Shown: positions 36,077 through 45,504 of the stretch, one piece after another | Numbering within the stretch: position 1 is the stretch's first letter | Layout: each line of letters begins with the position of its first letter | Assembly (NCBI RefSeq): GCF_001021045.1 | Contig: NZ_CP011545.1 | Coordinates: 930,001-994,000, forward strand | Reading direction: 5' to 3' | From: Corynebacterium testudinoris | GTDB lineage: Bacteria; Actinomycetota; Actinomycetes; Mycobacteriales; Mycobacteriaceae | DNA: 64,000 nucleotides | Translations under genes and position numbers: made by a program | The notes under the pieces: model-generated | What the model was told of the DNA's origin: nothing | The model's input: the letters and a program-made list of their open reading frames with translations, nothing else | Databases searched by the model: none

Positions 36077-37666
36077 GTGAAAAGCCGAATACTCCTGAGC
36101 GTCGCCTGCGTGACGCTGCTGAGCTCCTGTGTCGCCAACCCCGGCCCGCCGCCGGTGGAGGAACCGATGCCGACGCCGGAACCTTCGGCCACCTCCAGCG
36201 CTGCACCGACCCCCTCCCGGGCGGAAGCGGTGATCGATATCGGCGTGGACCCGCTGCACAGCGGGCTCAATCCGCACCTTATTTCCGATAATTCCTCCTT
36301 CGTGGAATCCTTGGCTGGCCTCGTCCTGCCCAGCGCATTCCGCGATGGCGTCATGGACACCGACGTCCTCACCTCGGCGGAGGAGGTCCCCGCTGACCGG
36401 GACGGCGTCGCACAATCGCTGCGCTACGTCATCGCGCCGGGTGCCCAGTGGTCGGACGGTACGCCGATCACGGGCGCCGATTTCCGCTACATGTGGCACG
36501 GCATGAGCGATACCCCCGCCGTCGTCGATCCGGCTGGCTACCACGCCATCACCGGCATGCGGGTGTCCGCCGATGGCCGCACCGTCGACGTCGATCTGGC
36601 CACCGCCGTCGCCGAATGGCGGGACCTGTTCTCCTCCTTCTTGCCCAGCCACCTGCTGCAATCCGATGCCTCCGACTTCGAGCGAGCACTCGCCGACACC
36701 ATTCCCGCGTCGGCCGGGCGCTACATGATCCGCAGCGTCGATCGCTCCCGCGGCATCATCACGATCAACCGCAATGATCGTTTCTGGGGTGAGAACCCAG
36801 CCAGCATCGACCTGGTCAACTTCCGCGAGGTGCGTTCCGTCACGCAGGGCGCTGAGCAGCTGCGCAGCGGACAAATCGGCTTCCTGGACACCTTCCCCGC
36901 CGAAACCTCCGTCGACGCGTACTCCATCATGACCGGCACCCAAGTCCGCACGGTCAAGCTGGAGCGCGAACTCCAGCTGAGCCTGTCCACCACCTCGACC
37001 GTGCTTGCCGACGTCGCCGCACGGGAGGAATTGCGTTCGCTTATCGACGTCCCCCTCATCGCCCGCATCGCCGCCGGCCGGTCCTCCAACCTGCGCGTTC
37101 CCGACCATCAGCCTGCGGCTGATGCCACCTTTACTCCCGCTTTGCTGCAGTCATTGACCGCCGAGCAGCCGCTGCGGCTAGGTGTCAACGTCGGCGATGA
37201 TGCCTCCGCCGCCGCGGGCCGCGCGATCGTCGAGTTGCTCGCCGCCCGTGGCGTCAAGGCGCAGATCATCTCCACCGATCTGCCGGAGATCACCGGAATC
37301 CTCCTGCCCCGTGGACGAGTCGACGCTGTGATCACCTGGGAAAACACCGATAACAGCGCGACGGGACTGGCGGGGGAGTGGCTCTGCCCCGAGGCGCCGT
37401 CCTCGCCCCGAGCCGCCAACCTCAGTGCCTATTGCACCCCGGAGAGCGATGCGGTGGCGCGCGATGTGCTGTCCGGAATCGTCGCGCCCGAAGATGCCTC
37501 CGAAGTTTTTGAGCGAATCAACGAGCGCGAACACGTGACCATTCCGCTCCTGGGGGACACCCGAGTGCAGGTTCTCGGCGAGGGTATCGTTGGCCCCGAC
37601 CCCAACCTCAATAATTGGACTTCGACCGCCGCGCTCTCGACGGTCCCGAGCTGGAGGAAACTGTGA
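36077..37666 (+). CDS. lpqW: LpqW-type lipoprotein (SBP family 5 fold)
   Basis: A protein of 529 residues with a signal peptide ending in the lipobox LSSC (Cys residue 18) and a proline-rich linker. The body has the peptide-binding-protein fold: GAQWSDGTPITGADFRYMW (about residue 121) is the family signature. No permease or ATPase gene is nearby. Position after typA and before mshB, and the fold without transport partners, match LpqW, which in mycobacteria and corynebacteria regulates PIM/LAM-type glycolipid synthesis at the mannosyltransferase PimE branch. Its stop overlaps the mshB GTG. Confidence 0.85.
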   Translation: MKSRILLSVACVTLLSSCVANPGPPPVEEPMPTPEPSATSSAAPTPSRAEAVIDIGVDPLHSGLNPHLISDNSSFVESLAGLVLPSAFRDGVMDTDVLTSAEEVPADRDGVAQSLRYVIAPGAQWSDGTPITGADFRYMWHGMSDTPAVVDPAGYHAITGMRVSADGRTVDVDLATAVAEWRDLFSSFLPSHLLQSDASDFERALADTIPASAGRYMIRSVDRSRGIITINRNDRFWGENPASIDLVNFREVRSVTQGAEQLRSGQIGFLDTFPAETSVDAYSIMTGTQVRTVKLERELQLSLSTTSTVLADVAAREELRSLIDVPLIARIAAGRSSNLRVPDHQPAADATFTPALLQSLTAEQPLRLGVNVGDDASAAAGRAIVELLAARGVKAQIISTDLPEITGILLPRGRVDAVITWENTDNSATGLAGEWLCPEAPSSPRAANLSAYCTPESDAVARDVLSGIVAPEDASEVFERINEREHVTIPLLGDTRVQVLGEGIVGPDPNLNNWTSTAALSTVPSWRKL

Positions 37667-38553
37667 GCTCCCGTGACCTGATTGGCTACCGCGTGGTCGC
37701 CGTCCACGCCCACCCCGACGACGAAGCCATCGCCACCGGCGGTGCCCTGTTTCAACTCGCGCGACGCGGCGCCGACGTCACCGTTGTCACCTGCACCTTG
37801 GGTGAAGAAGGCGAGGTCATCGGCTCCACCTGGGCCGGGCTCGTCGCCTCCGAATCAGACCAGCTGGGGGGATTCCGCACCGCCGAGCTGGCCGCCTCCT
37901 TATCCATCCTCGGCGTGCGCGGCATCTACCTCGGCGGTGCCGGCCGCTTCCGTGATTCCGGCATGGTGGGCAGCCCGGCGCACGCCAACCCGCGGGCTTT
38001 CGTCAACTCCGGCACCCTCGCCGTCGACCTGCTTGCCGATGTCCTCGCCGACATTCGCCCCCACCTCGTCATCACCTACGGCCCCGACGGCGGCTACGGG
38101 CACCCCGACCACATCCACGCCCACGAGATCACCCACGCCGCGGCCGCTCGCGTGGCGGTGCCACGCCTGCTGTGGGCGGTCAGCGACCTGGCGGCCTCCA
38201 CGGCCGCCGTCGACCGCATCGATGTCGTGCCGGAAGGCTGGACGCGGGCCGATGCGGCCTACCTGGAGAACCAGGGCGTCGATAAGCATGATTTTGTCGT
38301 AGAACTCAGCAGCGCCGACCACGACGCCAAGCGCGAAGCCATGCGCGCCCACGCCACCCAGGTGTGGATCGCCGACGGACGCGTCTCCCACACCAACCCG
38401 CAGGCCGCGTGGGCAATCGGGCCAGACCCCGTCTTCGCCCTGTCGAACCTGCGAGCCCAGCCCATCCTCCGACAGGAGTACTACCAACTCGCCGCCGGCA
38501 CCCCGGGCGGGCCCGAGCTTCTCGACGGCCTCGATCGCGAGTGGCAAGGATGA
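37663..38553 (+). CDS. mshB: N-acetyl-1-D-myo-inositol-2-amino-2-deoxy-glucopyranoside deacetylase
   Basis: A protein of 296 residues. The zinc motif HAHPDDEAIATGG (about residues 14-26) and the later YGPDGGYGHPDHIHAHE (about residue 142) carry the His/Asp ligands and catalytic Asp of the PIG-L/MshB family. It deacetylates GlcNAc-Ins in mycothiol synthesis, the main thiol of actinobacteria. The GTG at 37663 is preceded by GGAGG and overlaps the lpqW stop, so the two are coupled. The following membrane gene overlaps by 4 bp. Confidence 0.93.
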   Translation: MSSRDLIGYRVVAVHAHPDDEAIATGGALFQLARRGADVTVVTCTLGEEGEVIGSTWAGLVASESDQLGGFRTAELAASLSILGVRGIYLGGAGRFRDSGMVGSPAHANPRAFVNSGTLAVDLLADVLADIRPHLVITYGPDGGYGHPDHIHAHEITHAAAARVAVPRLLWAVSDLAASTAAVDRIDVVPEGWTRADAAYLENQGVDKHDFVVELSSADHDAKREAMRAHATQVWIADGRVSHTNPQAAWAIGPDPVFALSNLRAQPILRQEYYQLAAGTPGGPELLDGLDREWQG

Positions 38554-38942
38554 GCGAACGCATCATCCGCACCGACTTCTCCCGCGGCGAAGCCGGCTTC
38601 GGCCTCCTGTGGCTCTCCATCGGCGCCCTGGTGTCCGTCCTCCTGGAAATCGTCTACCTGGGCACATGGATCACCCTGCCCGGCGGCGCGAAAATAGCCT
38701 TCCCCTACACCATCATCGTGGCGTTTCTATTCAACATGGTGCTCACCCGCACCGCCCGCCTGTGGACCTCCACCCCCGCCATCGCCCTGATCCCCTTGAT
38801 GGTCTGGGGCTTGGGATTTATCGGACTCATGCTCGGCGGCGGTGTCACCGGCGACCAACTCGTGGTGAGCAGCATCCGCAGCGTCGCCCTGCTCGCCGCC
38901 GGTATCGCTGGCGGTATTTGGCCACTGATACGGGGAAAGTGA
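38550..38942 (+). CDS. conserved small membrane protein (Rv1171-like)
   Basis: A protein of 130 residues with four predicted helices (about residues 17-38, 47-67, 76-98 and 108-127). The charged N-terminus MSERIIRTDFSRGE is followed by helices with glycine-rich ends. It overlaps the mshB stop by 4 bp, so it is co-translated with mshB. From memory a similar membrane protein follows mshB in M. tuberculosis. No catalytic motif is visible; its function is unknown. Confidence 0.8.
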   Translation: MSERIIRTDFSRGEAGFGLLWLSIGALVSVLLEIVYLGTWITLPGGAKIAFPYTIIVAFLFNMVLTRTARLWTSTPAIALIPLMVWGLGFIGLMLGGGVTGDQLVVSSIRSVALLAAGIAGGIWPLIRGK

Positions 38943-38988
38943 CATACTAGGGGAAGATTTTCGCTAAAGCCAGGAGTTTGCAAAAAAG

Positions 38989-39312
38989 ATGACATACACC
39001 ATTGCCCAACCTTGCGTCGATGTCCTCGACCGCGCTTGTGTTGAAGAGTGCCCCGTGGACTGCATCTACGAAGGCAAACGCATGCTCTACATCCACCCCG
39101 ATGAGTGCGTCGACTGCGGAGCCTGTGAACCCGCCTGCCCCGTCGAAGCCATCTTCTACGAAGATGATGTCCCCGACGAATGGCTCGACTACAACGACGC
39201 CAACGCCGCGTTTTTCGACGACCTCGGATCCCCAGGCGGCGCCGCCAAGCTCGGCCCGCAGGACTTCGACGTCCCCATGATCGCCGCCCTCCCGCCGCAG
39301 AACCAGGAGTAG
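38989..39312 (+). CDS. fdxC: seven-iron ferredoxin
   Basis: A protein of 107 residues. The first cluster region is [19 protein letters not shown] with a 3Fe-4S-type spacing, and the second [18 protein letters not shown] is a typical 4Fe-4S site. The extended C-terminus is usual for actinobacterial FdxA/FdxC. CAGGAG lies upstream, and TACTAG near 38943 may be its own promoter. dapC starts 3 bp after its stop. It serves as an electron carrier in the cytoplasm; the partner is unknown. Confidence 0.93.
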   Translation: MTYTIAQPCVDVLDRACVEECPVDCIYEGKRMLYIHPDECVDCGACEPACPVEAIFYEDDVPDEWLDYNDANAAFFDDLGSPGGAAKLGPQDFDVPMIAALPPQNQE

Positions 39313-39315
39313 AAC

Positions 39316-40416
39316 GTGGCTCGCACCCCGCTGGGATCCCGCCTGCCCGACTTCCCCTGGGACACGCTCGCAGGTGCCAAGCAGCGAGCATCCGAGCACC
39401 CGGACGGCATAGTTAACCTCTCCGTAGGCACCCCCGTCGACCCGGTCGCCCCGGGAATCCAACTGGCGCTCATGGACGCCGCCGCCGAACCCGGATACCC
39501 GCAGACCGCGGGCACCGAAGAACTCCGCGCAGCCATTGTTTCGTCGCTGAAACGCCGCTACGGGATGACCGGGTTGACCCCGTCCTCCGTCCTACCAGTC
39601 GTCGGGACCAAAGAAGCCATCGCATGGCTACCCACCTTGCTGGGCATCCGCGACTCCCTCGTCGTCATCCCCGAGGTCGCCTACCCCACCTACGAAGTAG
39701 CCGCCCTAGTCGGAGCTAATCGAGTGTTGCGGGCCGATTCACTCCTGGCCGTAGGGCCGGAAACACCCGCGCTGCTGTTCCTCAACTCGCCATCCAACCC
39801 CACAGGTAAAGTCCTCGGCGTTGACCACCTGCGAAAAGTAGTGTCCTGGGCACAAGAACGAGGCGTCATCGTCGCCTCCGACGAGTGCTACCTCGGGCTC
39901 GGCTGGGACGAAGAACCCGTCTCCATCCTCGACCCCCGCGTCTGCGACGGCAACCACACCGGCCTCCTCGCCATCCACTCCCTGTCCAAAACCTCCAACC
40001 TCGCGTCCTACCGCGCAGGATTCCTCGCCGGCGACACCGATCTCATCAGCGAACTCCTCGGCGTGCGCAAACACTTGGGCCTCATGGTTCCCGGACCGAT
40101 CCAAGCAGCCATGGTCGCCGCCCTCAACGACGACGACCAAGAAGCAGCACAGAAAAACCGCTACGCCCAGCGGCGAGCGAAACTCATGCGAGCCCTACTC
40201 TCCGCCGGCTTCGAGGTCACCGAATCCTCCGCCGGACTCTACTTGTGGGCCACCAGGGGAGAAGACTGCCGAGACACCGTCGACTGGTTCGCCGCCCGCG
40301 GCATCCTCGTCGCACCCGGCGACTTCTACGGACCCGCAGGCCAACACTACGTCCGCGTCGCCCTCACCGGCACCGACGAGCGTATCGACGCCGCCGTCGC
40401 CCGACTCGCTGCCTAA
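39316..40416 (+). CDS. dapC: N-succinyldiaminopimelate aminotransferase
   Basis: A PLP enzyme of 366 residues, fold type I. LFLNSPSNPTGKVLG (about residue 154) and SDECYLGLGWDEEP (about residue 192), then the PLP lysine region SLSKTSNLASYRAGF (about residue 225), are diagnostic. The GTG start follows the fdxC stop by 3 bp. The ferredoxin-dapC order is, from memory, the same in M. tuberculosis. It acts in the succinylase path to meso-diaminopimelate and lysine together with dapD and dapE in this window. Confidence 0.88.
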   Translation: MARTPLGSRLPDFPWDTLAGAKQRASEHPDGIVNLSVGTPVDPVAPGIQLALMDAAAEPGYPQTAGTEELRAAIVSSLKRRYGMTGLTPSSVLPVVGTKEAIAWLPTLLGIRDSLVVIPEVAYPTYEVAALVGANRVLRADSLLAVGPETPALLFLNSPSNPTGKVLGVDHLRKVVSWAQERGVIVASDECYLGLGWDEEPVSILDPRVCDGNHTGLLAIHSLSKTSNLASYRAGFLAGDTDLISELLGVRKHLGLMVPGPIQAAMVAALNDDDQEAAQKNRYAQRRAKLMRALLSAGFEVTESSAGLYLWATRGEDCRDTVDWFAARGILVAPGDFYGPAGQHYVRVALTGTDERIDAAVARLAA

Positions 40417-40419
40417 CAC

Positions 40420-41307
40420 TTGGGCTCGCGGTCACCGATCCCGGCGCGGGAAGGCATCTCGCCCCAACGAATAATTCTGCGCGGCGTCGTTCCTCCCACG
40501 CCGGAATTGTGGGCCGGCTCCGCAGGCGACTCACCCTTCGCCTTCGGAGAGAAACTAGTACCCGGGACCGTGCTCGAGCGCCCCCTACCCGCCTGGTTCC
40601 ATCCCGACATCCCGCCCGAGCCTCCCATACCCTTTCACCAGCGAATTCTCTGGGAAGACCCCGATCTCATCGTGGTAGACAAGCCCAGCTTCCTGCCCTC
40701 GACGAGTAACGGGCGAATCGTCCGGGAAACCGTGCAAACCCGACTGCGGCTGGCCTACGGCTCAGACGAGATCGTTCCCCTCCACCGCCTCGACCGACTA
40801 ACCAGCGGAGTTCTCCTCTGCTCGCGGCGCGCTGCGACCCGGAGTGTGTACCAGCAGTTGTTCCAGAACGGGCGGGTGCGCAAGATCTATCACGCGCGGG
40901 TGGCGGGTGATGGTTGTGCTGGTGATGCTGGTGGCGCTGGTGGCGTTGGTCGTGGGGTAGAGGTGCGGGTTGACCTGGTGAAAACACCTGGGCGGCGAGC
41001 CGTTGACGTCGTGCCAGATGGACACGGCGTGCCCACGCGGACTAAGGTGCGTTCCCTGGGAAATGGCCTCATCGAGGTCGAACCTCTCACTGGCCACACC
41101 CATCAGATCCGCGCGGTGCTCAATCACCTCGGCTGCCCGATCCTTGGCGACGACACTTATCCCGTTGACCGGGGCCTTTCCTTGTACGATTTTTCCACTC
41201 CCCTCCACTTGCGTGCGACAGAGCTCCGCTTCCAGGACCCAATTTCCGGAGAACAACGTGCCTTTCTTAGTTATTTTCCACTTCCACCAGTAGGATTGAG
41301 TGGTTAA
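40420..41307 (+). CDS. RluA-family pseudouridine synthase
   Basis: A protein of 295 residues. LHRLDRLTSGVLLCSR (about residue 121) contains the catalytic aspartate of the RluA family. LIVVDKPSFLPSTS and HTHQIRAVLNHLGCPILGDD (HTHQIRAHL-type motif) confirm it. Between residues about 165 and 180 lies a Gly/Ala-rich insert (DGCAGDAGGAGGVGRG). The TTG at 40420, just after dapC, is a plausible start; later starts would cut the conserved N-terminal SPQR segment. The target RNA position is unknown. Confidence 0.85.
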   Translation: MGSRSPIPAREGISPQRIILRGVVPPTPELWAGSAGDSPFAFGEKLVPGTVLERPLPAWFHPDIPPEPPIPFHQRILWEDPDLIVVDKPSFLPSTSNGRIVRETVQTRLRLAYGSDEIVPLHRLDRLTSGVLLCSRRAATRSVYQQLFQNGRVRKIYHARVAGDGCAGDAGGAGGVGRGVEVRVDLVKTPGRRAVDVVPDGHGVPTRTKVRSLGNGLIEVEPLTGHTHQIRAVLNHLGCPILGDDTYPVDRGLSLYDFSTPLHLRATELRFQDPISGEQRAFLSYFPLPPVGLSG

Positions 41308-41337
41308 TATCCAGTAAGAAGCGAGGGCAGGGCCGTC

Positions 41338-41916
41338 ATGGCGGAGCGAAGCGGTATGAGCGGACGGTTTTCCACCACGTTCCGGCAATTCATCATGTTC
41401 GGGATCGTCGGCGGCTCCGGCACGGTAGTCAACCTGCTGGTGGTCTACCTAACCAAGAAGATCAGCGGCTGGGGCTGGGGCATTTCCGAGCACGATGCGT
41501 TCCTCAACTTGCTGGGATCAAGCTTCCACATTCGCTGGTACCACGTCTTTGCCACGATTGCCTTCCTCGTTGCCAACACCTGGAATTACCAGCTCAACCG
41601 CAGCTGGACCTTCCGGGGCTACCCTCGACGCAGCTGGTGGCGTGGCTTCTTCCCCTTCCTCCTCACAGGCATCGGCGCGTTCGTGGTCAGCCAGATCGTC
41701 CTGACCCTGTTGATGAACCCGACGTCACCGCTCACATTGCCCGTCGACATTTTCGATGATTCGACTGGCCTTCGGACCAAGTTCTACTGGGCCTCAGCGA
41801 TTTCCATCATCGTGGCCATGCCGGTGAACTTCATGATCAACAAGTTGTGGGCTTTCAGGGGCTCCAGCAAGAAGCTTGAAATTGTGGTTGAGCAGGAACC
41901 CGTCGCTCGGGCCTAA
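41338..41916 (+). CDS. GtrA-family membrane protein
   Basis: A protein of 192 residues with four helices. FRQFIMFGIVGGSGTVVNLLV (start region; given within 20-residue limits as FIMFGIVGGSGTVVNLLV), then NTWNYQLNRSWTFRGY (about residue 80) and NFMINKLWAFRG near the end are GtrA/PgnA-type signatures. Members help flip or move polyprenyl-linked sugars for cell-envelope polysaccharides. It ends convergently with the next gene, sharing CTAA. Confidence 0.85.
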   Translation: MAERSGMSGRFSTTFRQFIMFGIVGGSGTVVNLLVVYLTKKISGWGWGISEHDAFLNLLGSSFHIRWYHVFATIAFLVANTWNYQLNRSWTFRGYPRRSWWRGFFPFLLTGIGAFVVSQIVLTLLMNPTSPLTLPVDIFDDSTGLRTKFYWASAISIIVAMPVNFMINKLWAFRGSSKKLEIVVEQEPVARA

Positions 41917-42425
41917 TCCTCCTCGGAATCTGCGTGTTCGTTGAGCCGCTGAATATCCTTCCTCCTTTGCCGCGTCGGAATGTATGAGGCCAGGAAGATC
42001 GTGGCGAGCAGGCCCATCATCGCCCCTACTGCAGCGGCAATGGTAAAGGACGGGGAAGAACCGAAGCCTCTCACGGCAATGCCCGCCAGCCACACGACAA
42101 TGATGAAGATGAGGGCGACCCACTCGATCCGCGACAGGGCGACTGGGCGCGGGGTCGGCACCGATTTCCGGAGCCACGCTACGCCGATCCACGTCGCCAC
42201 CAGGGGTGCGAGACAGATGAGAACTGTCCACAGAGTGTCCGGGCCTCGAAGTGCCCATGCCAACATCGCTGCAGTGAGCAAAATCGACCACGACATCCAT
42301 TTCACCGTGACCGTCGACGATTTGTGCAGCATCTGCCGTTCGAATTCGTCATCGACCGAGGCATCCGCCTGATCGATGATGGCGTCTGAATAGCTGTAGC
42401 TCACGTTATGCACCTTCCTGTTCAT
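41913..42425 (-). CDS. membrane protein of an XRE-regulated two-gene unit
   Basis: A protein of 170 residues with four hydrophobic segments (about residues 43-62, 65-85, 98-117 and 122-148) and charged tails. I chose the ATG at 42425, which lies inside the end of the XRE gene (20-bp overlap), over a longer frame without family-like sequence. No enzymatic motif is seen. Its tight link to a small HTH protein suggests the pair acts together; the role is unknown. Confidence 0.75.
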   Translation of the reverse strand: MNRKVHNVSYSYSDAIIDQADASVDDEFERQMLHKSSTVTVKWMSWSILLTAAMLAWALRGPDTLWTVLICLAPLVATWIGVAWLRKSVPTPRPVALSRIEWVALIFIIVVWLAGIAVRGFGSSPSFTIAAAVGAMMGLLATIFLASYIPTRQRRKDIQRLNEHADSEED

Positions 42426-42624
42426 CGCCGAAGACCTCTTCGACGGAGTGCTTGAGTTCCTTGCAGATGGACAACGCCAAGTGGACTGAGGGGGAGTAGT
42501 TGCCCCGCTCAATGTTGGCAATGGTCTGGCGTGACACTCCCACCTTTTCCGCAAGTTCCGCTTGGCTTAGCTCATGCCAACGGCGGTATTTGCGGACCAT
42601 GTTGTGCTGCTTTTCATCGCTCAT
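42406..42624 (-). CDS. small XRE-type HTH transcriptional regulator
   Basis: A protein of 72 residues consisting almost only of an HTH_3 domain: LSQAELAEKVGVSRQTIANIERG (split: LSQAELAEKVGVS, QTIANIERG) gives the two recognition helices. AGGAG is 9 nt before the ATG. It resembles short YozG-like regulators that are encoded with a membrane protein. A perfect inverted repeat lies about 105 bp upstream over a possible -10 box, which suggests autoregulation. Confidence 0.9.
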   Translation of the reverse strand: MSDEKQHNMVRKYRRWHELSQAELAEKVGVSRQTIANIERGNYSPSVHLALSICKELKHSVEEVFGDEQEGA

Positions 42625-42727
42625 GGTGTTGAGCTCCTCAGAGGGTCGAGTTGCCGAATGAGGCTACTAAGTGGAGGTGGGGATTCTCGGTGGCGGCACT
42701 GATCGCACAGGACGTGTTCCTTTCCGG

Positions 42728-42753
42728 TTGATGTAAAAGATAGTGTACATCAA
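42728..42753 (-). promoter_or_regulatory. candidate operator of the XRE operon
   Basis: TTGATGTA (42728-42735) and TACATCAA (42746-42753) are perfect inverted repeats with a 10-bp spacer. On the minus strand TACACT, a -10-like hexamer, lies within it, so a dimer bound here would block transcription of the XRE/membrane protein genes. Confidence 0.65.
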
Positions 42754-42895
42754 GGCGCTTTAACTGTGCATAGAGTAAAAGTTCTACCACACCTGGGGGT
42801 AGTCGAACAATTTTTCGCTTTGTCGGCTTGACTCGGCCGCGAGTGCTGTTACGATCGAAAATGTAAGCGAACACAGCGAACGGATTGGAGGGGAA

Positions 42896-44533
42896 ATGTC
42901 CACTAAGCAGCAGCTAGATGCACTGGTTGACCAGGCCGTTGATGCCCTGGCGCAGCTGGCTGCCGCCATGTCTGACCCCTCCTCGCTGGACTTCGAGGAT
43001 GTACGAGACGGCGTGATCAAGCTCGAAACCATCACCGGTTCCAAGTCCACCGTTGACGCCGCCTTTGCCTGGATCGCAGAACGTTCTAATGCCGGCCGGC
43101 TCGTCGGATCTACCAGGTCCATCGAGTACCTGACTAAGACGTTGGGTATTTCCTACCGGGAGGCCGTTGACCGTTTGTCGCGCGGTGAGAGTCTGTTCAC
43201 TGTGCCAGCAGCTCAGCCAGTGCCCTCTTCGCCCGTGTCTCCCGTCCCGTCAGAAGATATGGGTGACTCGGAAGCTGAGGAAGAGCATCGGCGTCGGCAG
43301 GAGGAAGCCCGCAAAGAAGCAGAGCGGCGTCAACAACGCGACCGTGAGGCTCAGGAACGTGCTCGGAAGAAGGCCCAAGAGGTTGCGGACGAAAAACAAC
43401 GCATCATCTCCCAGGAGCTACGCAACCTCGGCGAGCATTCCCGCCCCAGCAAGTCCCTCCTCCACGAACAAGCGCTGGAGGAAGCTGACAAACGAACCCC
43501 AGAGGATCTGCGCATCTGGCTTCGTCGACAGGTTAAGAATGCCAACGCCTCGGCCCGCCGGCCGGACGGATCCAAAGACCCATTCGCAGGCTACAAGCGG
43601 CGATACCTCTCCATGGGGGAGCCGGACGGCGATGGCAACGTTCGACTAACGGCAACCTTGCCTGCATCAATCGCCGCAATGCTCAAAGCAGCTCTCGCAC
43701 CAGGTCTGCGGCCCGGAGCGAACACCTTGGCTCCTGAAGGGGAAGACAAGCGCCGACGATCAGTCAGGGCTGTCGATCAGCTCCAAGCAATTCTTGAAGG
43801 CCACCTGGCGAACGACAGCAAGGTCAACCGCCAAGGAGTCGGCTCCGTCGTAGTGAGCATGACGACCGAGGATGTCGAGAACATGAGCTCCGAATCAGTG
43901 TTCCTCTCCAACACCGGCGATCTGCTGACCCCATTCGACATTCTTAAGCTCGGAGCCGCATCCTTCGATCTAGGAATCCTCCACGACACCGCGGGCAAGC
44001 CCTTGGCAGTGGGAAGGACGGTACGAACCGCCACCCTGTACCAACGCCTCGCGCTCTTCGCTCTGGAAGGGCTGTGCGCCTGCGGAAACTGCTCCGGAGC
44101 TGCCATCTACAATCACGTCCACCACATTCAAGCCTGGGTGCACGGCGGGATGACGGACCTGGAAAATCTCACCCTCGTTTGTCCGAGCCACCACGCCGAT
44201 AACAATGACAACCGAGACGGTGCCAGAGGCATGGGCCACATGACCAGGGATAGAGAAAGTGGCAGAGCTGGCTGGAAACCCGCAGGCAGCCACCAACTCC
44301 AATTCAATAACACCGAATTGCAAGAACACTCGGCCGGGGCGAGATTGAGGGCCCGGAAAAAGACCGAAGGCAAAGATCAAGCAAGGGGAGACGTGGGCCC
44401 ACCGATGCCCTTGCATCCCACTGTGGCCGACGCGGTAGACGCATGGAAAAACCCACCCGACAATTCGGGCGGGCTCACAGAAGACGACATCTGGGATGAG
44501 TTGCTGTACCCAGACCCACCCAAGTCTGCTTAG
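42896..44533 (+). CDS. DUF222/HNH endonuclease domain protein
   Basis: A protein of 545 residues. The N-terminal half is DUF222-like (13E12 type). The C-terminal HNH domain includes CACGNCSGA and [17 protein letters not shown] (about residue 405), then LVCPSHH, with the His residues of the site. Between residues about 120 and 170 is a very charged Arg/Glu/Gln stretch ([18 protein letters not shown]) that should be a long helix. GGAGGGG precedes the ATG and TACGAT near 42850 is a possible -10. Such genes occur in many copies in actinobacteria; the target DNA is unknown. Confidence 0.88.
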   Translation: MSTKQQLDALVDQAVDALAQLAAAMSDPSSLDFEDVRDGVIKLETITGSKSTVDAAFAWIAERSNAGRLVGSTRSIEYLTKTLGISYREAVDRLSRGESLFTVPAAQPVPSSPVSPVPSEDMGDSEAEEEHRRRQEEARKEAERRQQRDREAQERARKKAQEVADEKQRIISQELRNLGEHSRPSKSLLHEQALEEADKRTPEDLRIWLRRQVKNANASARRPDGSKDPFAGYKRRYLSMGEPDGDGNVRLTATLPASIAAMLKAALAPGLRPGANTLAPEGEDKRRRSVRAVDQLQAILEGHLANDSKVNRQGVGSVVVSMTTEDVENMSSESVFLSNTGDLLTPFDILKLGAASFDLGILHDTAGKPLAVGRTVRTATLYQRLALFALEGLCACGNCSGAAIYNHVHHIQAWVHGGMTDLENLTLVCPSHHADNNDNRDGARGMGHMTRDRESGRAGWKPAGSHQLQFNNTELQEHSAGARLRARKKTEGKDQARGDVGPPMPLHPTVADAVDAWKNPPDNSGGLTEDDIWDELLYPDPPKSA

Positions 44534-45504
44534 TTGCTATGCAGAACCGAATTGAGCTCGATGCCCTGGGCCTTGGCATGCGGAGTTGCTTCGACTGCGC
44601 CGTTGATCGAGTTACGGCGGAACAGGATCCCCTTCACCCCGGACAGTTCTGCCGCCTTAATTCGGGAGCCGCTATCGACCCCAACTGCCTCCGCCACGGC
44701 GCCGAACACCAACAGCTTGGTACCGGCAGTGACGTAGAGGCCGGCCTCAACTACGCAGTCGTCGCCAAGCGAAATCCCCACGCCGGAGTTAGCGCCCAGC
44801 AGGCACCGCTCGCCGATGGAAATGATCTCTTTGCCGCCACCCGACAGGGTTCCCATGATGGAAGCGCCGCCGCCGATGTCGCTGCCATCGCCAACGACGA
44901 CACCAGCGGAGATGCGGCCTTCCACCATCGAGGTGCCCAAGGTGCCAGCGTTGTAGTTCACGAAACCCTCATGCATGACGGTCGTGCCAGGGGAGAGAAA
45001 CGCCCCCAGTCGCACGCGGTCAGCGTCGGCGATGCGGACGCCCTCCGGCACGACGTAGTCGACCATGCGGGGGAATTTATCCACGGAGTAGACGGTCACC
45101 GGGCCATGAGCGTTGAGGCGGCCGCGAACCATCTGAAAGTCCGAGACCTCGCACGGGCCGTAGTTGGTCCACACCACGTTGGCCAGGAGGCCGAACACGC
45201 CATCCATGTTCATCCCGTGGGGGCGAACGAGACGATGGGAAAGCAGGTGGAGGCGGAGGTAGACGTCATAGGCATCGACGGGGGCATCATCAAGCGATGC
45301 GATGGACGTACGGACCGCGACTCGCGCGACCCCCCGGTCATCGTCGGGGCCGACCAAATTGGCAAATTGCTGCGGGGTTTCCGCCAAGCGTTCGGTGCCA
45401 GTGGTCAGCGGGTCATCCGCCAGGGCAGGGGCGGGGAACCAGACGTCAAGGACGGTTCCGTCGTGCGTAATGGTGGCTAATCCGCGCGCGGTGGCTGAAG
45501 TCAT
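44530..45504 (-). CDS. dapD: tetrahydrodipicolinate N-succinyltransferase
   Basis: A protein of 324 residues of the actinobacterial DapD type. The N-terminal domain contains [17 protein letters not shown] and NMDGVFG (about residue 105); the C-terminal left-handed beta-helix is built from hexapeptide repeats (for example [18 protein letters not shown]) around residues 175-265. The loop GTLSGGGKE is intact. The reaction adds succinyl from succinyl-CoA in the lysine/DAP path. The ATG at 45504 forms an ATGA overlap with the permease stop, which fixes the start. Confidence 0.93.
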   Translation of the reverse strand: MTSATARGLATITHDGTVLDVWFPAPALADDPLTTGTERLAETPQQFANLVGPDDDRGVARVAVRTSIASLDDAPVDAYDVYLRLHLLSHRLVRPHGMNMDGVFGLLANVVWTNYGPCEVSDFQMVRGRLNAHGPVTVYSVDKFPRMVDYVVPEGVRIADADRVRLGAFLSPGTTVMHEGFVNYNAGTLGTSMVEGRISAGVVVGDGSDIGGGASIMGTLSGGGKEIISIGERCLLGANSGVGISLGDDCVVEAGLYVTAGTKLLVFGAVAEAVGVDSGSRIKAAELSGVKGILFRRNSINGAVEATPHAKAQGIELNSVLHSN

